NCBI RefSeq assembly: GCF_938010505.1
Contig: NZ_CALLVP010000134.1
Coordinates: 1 to 5,348 of the forward strand
Length of the DNA stretch: 5,348 bases
Reading direction: 5' to 3'
DNA from: an uncultured Veillonella sp.
GTDB lineage: Bacteria; Bacillota; Negativicutes; Veillonellales; Veillonellaceae
In this document: one piece after another, positions 4,081-5,348 of the stretch
Position numbering within the stretch: position 1 is the first letter of the stretch
Layout of the letters: each line of letters begins with the position of its first letter
Program-made: the position numbers and the translations under genes
Notes under the pieces: generated by a model
The model's database searches: none
Told to the model about the DNA's origin: nothing
The model's input: only the letters and a program-made list of their open reading frames with translations

Positions 4081-5348
4081 TTACTTCGCATTACGCTCGA
4101 TATGACTACCGTAAACGTCTCTGTAATCATTGGTTTGCTTGTTGTCTTTATTGTTGACACGAAGTCGTTCTACCTTATGACGATCATTGTCTTTACCAGA
4201 GATTCGATCTACACGAGTGCGATCTAGGTCATGAAGACAAGCCAATTCAGGATTAAATTCGTTAATTGCGCGCCCCATTTTGCCATCAATTGGTGCACCC
4301 AATTGTAAAGCACGGTAAATAATCGCAGCATATTCATAACGAGTCAATGCACGGTCACCTTTAAATTCGCCATCAGGATAGCCTTCAACAAGACCTCTAT
4401 CAGCCAAAGATTTTACATATTCATAAGCCCAGTGATTAGCTGGTACATCAGGGAAGTTCACATCTTTCATTTCATACTGAGGAGCCATTCCCATAGATGC
4501 TTTCATTTGTTGAATTTCTACATTTTGTGCTTTCACAATGGCCTTTAAGTCCTGAACCTCTTTAGCCAAAGCTACTCTGGATGTAGATACGCCATTTTTC
4601 TGACCTAATTTCACGGTAACACCGGCATTAACCATGTTTTCACCGTTGCCCATAGAGCCGGCTACGCTGAACATAGTGTCTTCATTTGGTCTGTAGAAAG
4701 CGCCTAATGCCATAGCATTTTCACCGGCATAGTTACCGTAACCGGCTGCAAAGTTCCATTTATCATCAGGATCAAAATCCAACGGATGAATTGCCGCTAA
4801 TGCAGCTGCACCGGCACCAACTTTACCAATTTTTTTATTTAAATGACTCACGCCACTGCTAATACCGTTAGTTGCTTGATACAATTGGCTACCATTAACG
4901 GCATCCTTAGATGTAGGGGAAACTTCACCATCAGCTACGTTAGTTATTTTTTTAGAGTTAGCATTTAAACCATTGTCAGAAACATATGTGTTGCCGCCAA
5001 CAGTCAAACCTTTATTATTGATAACAGTATTACCTGTTGTTACGTTATCTAAAGATAAATTTTTAGCAATATCTACAGTATATTCAGTGCCACCAGTGGC
5101 ATTTTTATTAGCATTTGTTACAGTAATATTTGAACTGCCAGCCTTTACGGATGCGTCTTTATCATAAGCAGCTTTTATTGCGTCATGTACGGTGGAGGCT
5201 CCTGTATCCCCGATGTAAGACATAGTAATCGTCCCATCAGTACTAACCACGGCATTACCACCTAAAATATTCTTAGTAGAACTAGCTACATTTCCCACTG
5301 TATTTGCTACTGCATATAATTGACTGCCATTTATAGCATCCGTGCTAT
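4081..5348 (-). CDS. C-terminal part of a trimeric autotransporter adhesin with YadA anchor, coiled coil and SLH domain (5' end outside the window)
   Basis: The frame is open to the right edge, giving 421 visible residues. A GTG at 5298 is internal, because the residues before it (STDAINGSQLYAVANT) belong to the same stalk. Visible residues 1-172 are stalk and neck modules with DAINGSQLY at 3-11 and DAVNGSQLY at 148-156. Residues about 173-248 are the YadA anchor (starting near VGAGAAALAAIHP, with the alternating pattern of a four-strand beta contribution to a trimeric outer-membrane pore). Most such proteins end here. This one continues with a coiled coil (about 256-284, EVQDLKAIVKAQNVEIQQM), one SLH domain (about 298-347, from FPDVPANHWAYEYV to GYPDGEFKGDRALTRYE) and a charged tail to residue 421. 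The SLH domain should lie in the periplasm and bind peptidoglycan or its attached polymer, while the passenger mediates adhesion or biofilm formation. It is convergent with the phosphoesterase operon. Related adhesins are known in Veillonella; I cannot say which paralogue this is. Confidence 0.93.
   Translation of the reverse strand, partial: STDAINGSQLYAVANTVGNVASSTKNILGGNAVVSTDGTITMSYIGDTGASTVHDAIKAAYDKDASVKAGSSNITVTNANKNATGGTEYTVDIAKNLSLDNVTTGNTVINNKGLTVGGNTYVSDNGLNANSKKITNVADGEVSPTSKDAVNGSQLYQATNGISSGVSHLNKKIGKVGAGAAALAAIHPLDFDPDDKWNFAAGYGNYAGENAMALGAFYRPNEDTMFSVAGSMGNGENMVNAGVTVKLGQKNGVSTSRVALAKEVQDLKAIVKAQNVEIQQMKASMGMAPQYEMKDVNFPDVPANHWAYEYVKSLADRGLVEGYPDGEFKGDRALTRYEYAAIIYRALQLGAPIDGKMGRAINEFNPELACLHDLDRTRVDRISGKDNDRHKVERLRVNNKDNKQTNDYRDVYGSHIERNAK
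4880..4906 (-). repeat. neck-motif repeat, copy 2 (DAVNGSQLY)
   Basis: This 27-bp stretch matches 5315-5341 at 21 of 27 positions and encodes the D-A-V-N-G-S-Q-L-Y neck just before the YadA anchor. The copies are 435 bp (145 codons) apart, showing modular duplication of the stalk; they keep the reading frame. Confidence 0.75.
5315..5341 (-). repeat. neck-motif repeat, copy 1 (DAINGSQLY)
   Basis: This is the upstream partner of 4880-4906, encoding D-A-I-N-G-S-Q-L-Y. Five of its six differences from the other copy are transitions and only one changes an amino acid (Ile for Val), so the protein motif is under constraint. It lies near the window edge, and more copies are likely upstream in the gene. 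Confidence 0.75.

Noticed and set aside
4075..4086. Perfect 12-bp palindrome AAGTAATTACTT across the adhesin stop codon
   Set aside because: It is short and AT-rich and includes the TAA stop. Such palindromes are expected by chance here and it has no T tract.
4973..5167. 64-codon plus-strand frame opposite the adhesin stalk, rich in Val, Leu and Pro
   Set aside because: Its hydrophobic composition follows from being antisense to a Thr/Asn/Gly-rich stalk, and the adhesin frame is clearly the coding one.
5296..5298. GTG at 5298 as the start of the adhesin gene
   Set aside because: The frame stays open to the window edge and the residues before it form a typical DAINGSQLY neck, so the true start lies outside the window.

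Overview
The window looks like chromosome from a diderm Firmicute of the Negativicutes, most likely Veillonella or a close relative. The basis is AT-rich intergenic DNA with strong AAGGAGG-type ribosome binding sites, next to a trimeric autotransporter whose YadA-type outer-membrane anchor is followed by an S-layer homology (SLH) domain. That pairing fits an organism that has an outer membrane and ties it to peptidoglycan through SLH domains. The genus is inferred from sequence features alone.

Layout. Positions 1-1858 read on the minus strand: an MTH1/MutT-like Nudix hydrolase (1337-1858), a 203-bp AT-rich gap that may hold a promoter and a 16-codon leader ORF, the adenine glycosylase mutY (36-1133), and the first codons of a further gene running off the left edge. 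The Nudix protein and MutY together look like two arms of the 'GO' defence against 8-oxoguanine: one would clean the nucleotide pool and the other removes A mispaired with 8-oxoG. A 117-bp divergent promoter region (1859-1975) separates this from plus-strand genes: a GalT/HIT-superfamily protein (1976-2749), an 85-bp very AT-rich spacer, a calcineurin-like metallophosphoesterase (2835-3602) and a tightly coupled 76-residue orphan protein (3612-3842).

The convergent intergenic region 3843-4080 carries a striking 101-nt interrupted palindrome (3873-3973) followed directly by a strong rho-independent terminator (3978-4016). From 4081 to the right edge, on the minus strand, lies the C-terminal part of a large trimeric autotransporter adhesin. 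It shows stalk modules with DA(I/V)NGSQLY necks, a YadA anchor, a periplasmic coiled coil, one SLH domain and a highly charged tail. Its start lies outside the window.

Most of the window is housekeeping. The best candidates for a second look are the reversed 'barrel, coiled coil, SLH' architecture of the adhesin, the 101-nt palindrome, the leader ORF whose stop codon lies between the mutY ribosome binding site and start codon, and the uncharacterised phosphoesterase/orphan gene pair. I found no CRISPR array, tRNA, rRNA, insertion sequence or recognisable defence system.
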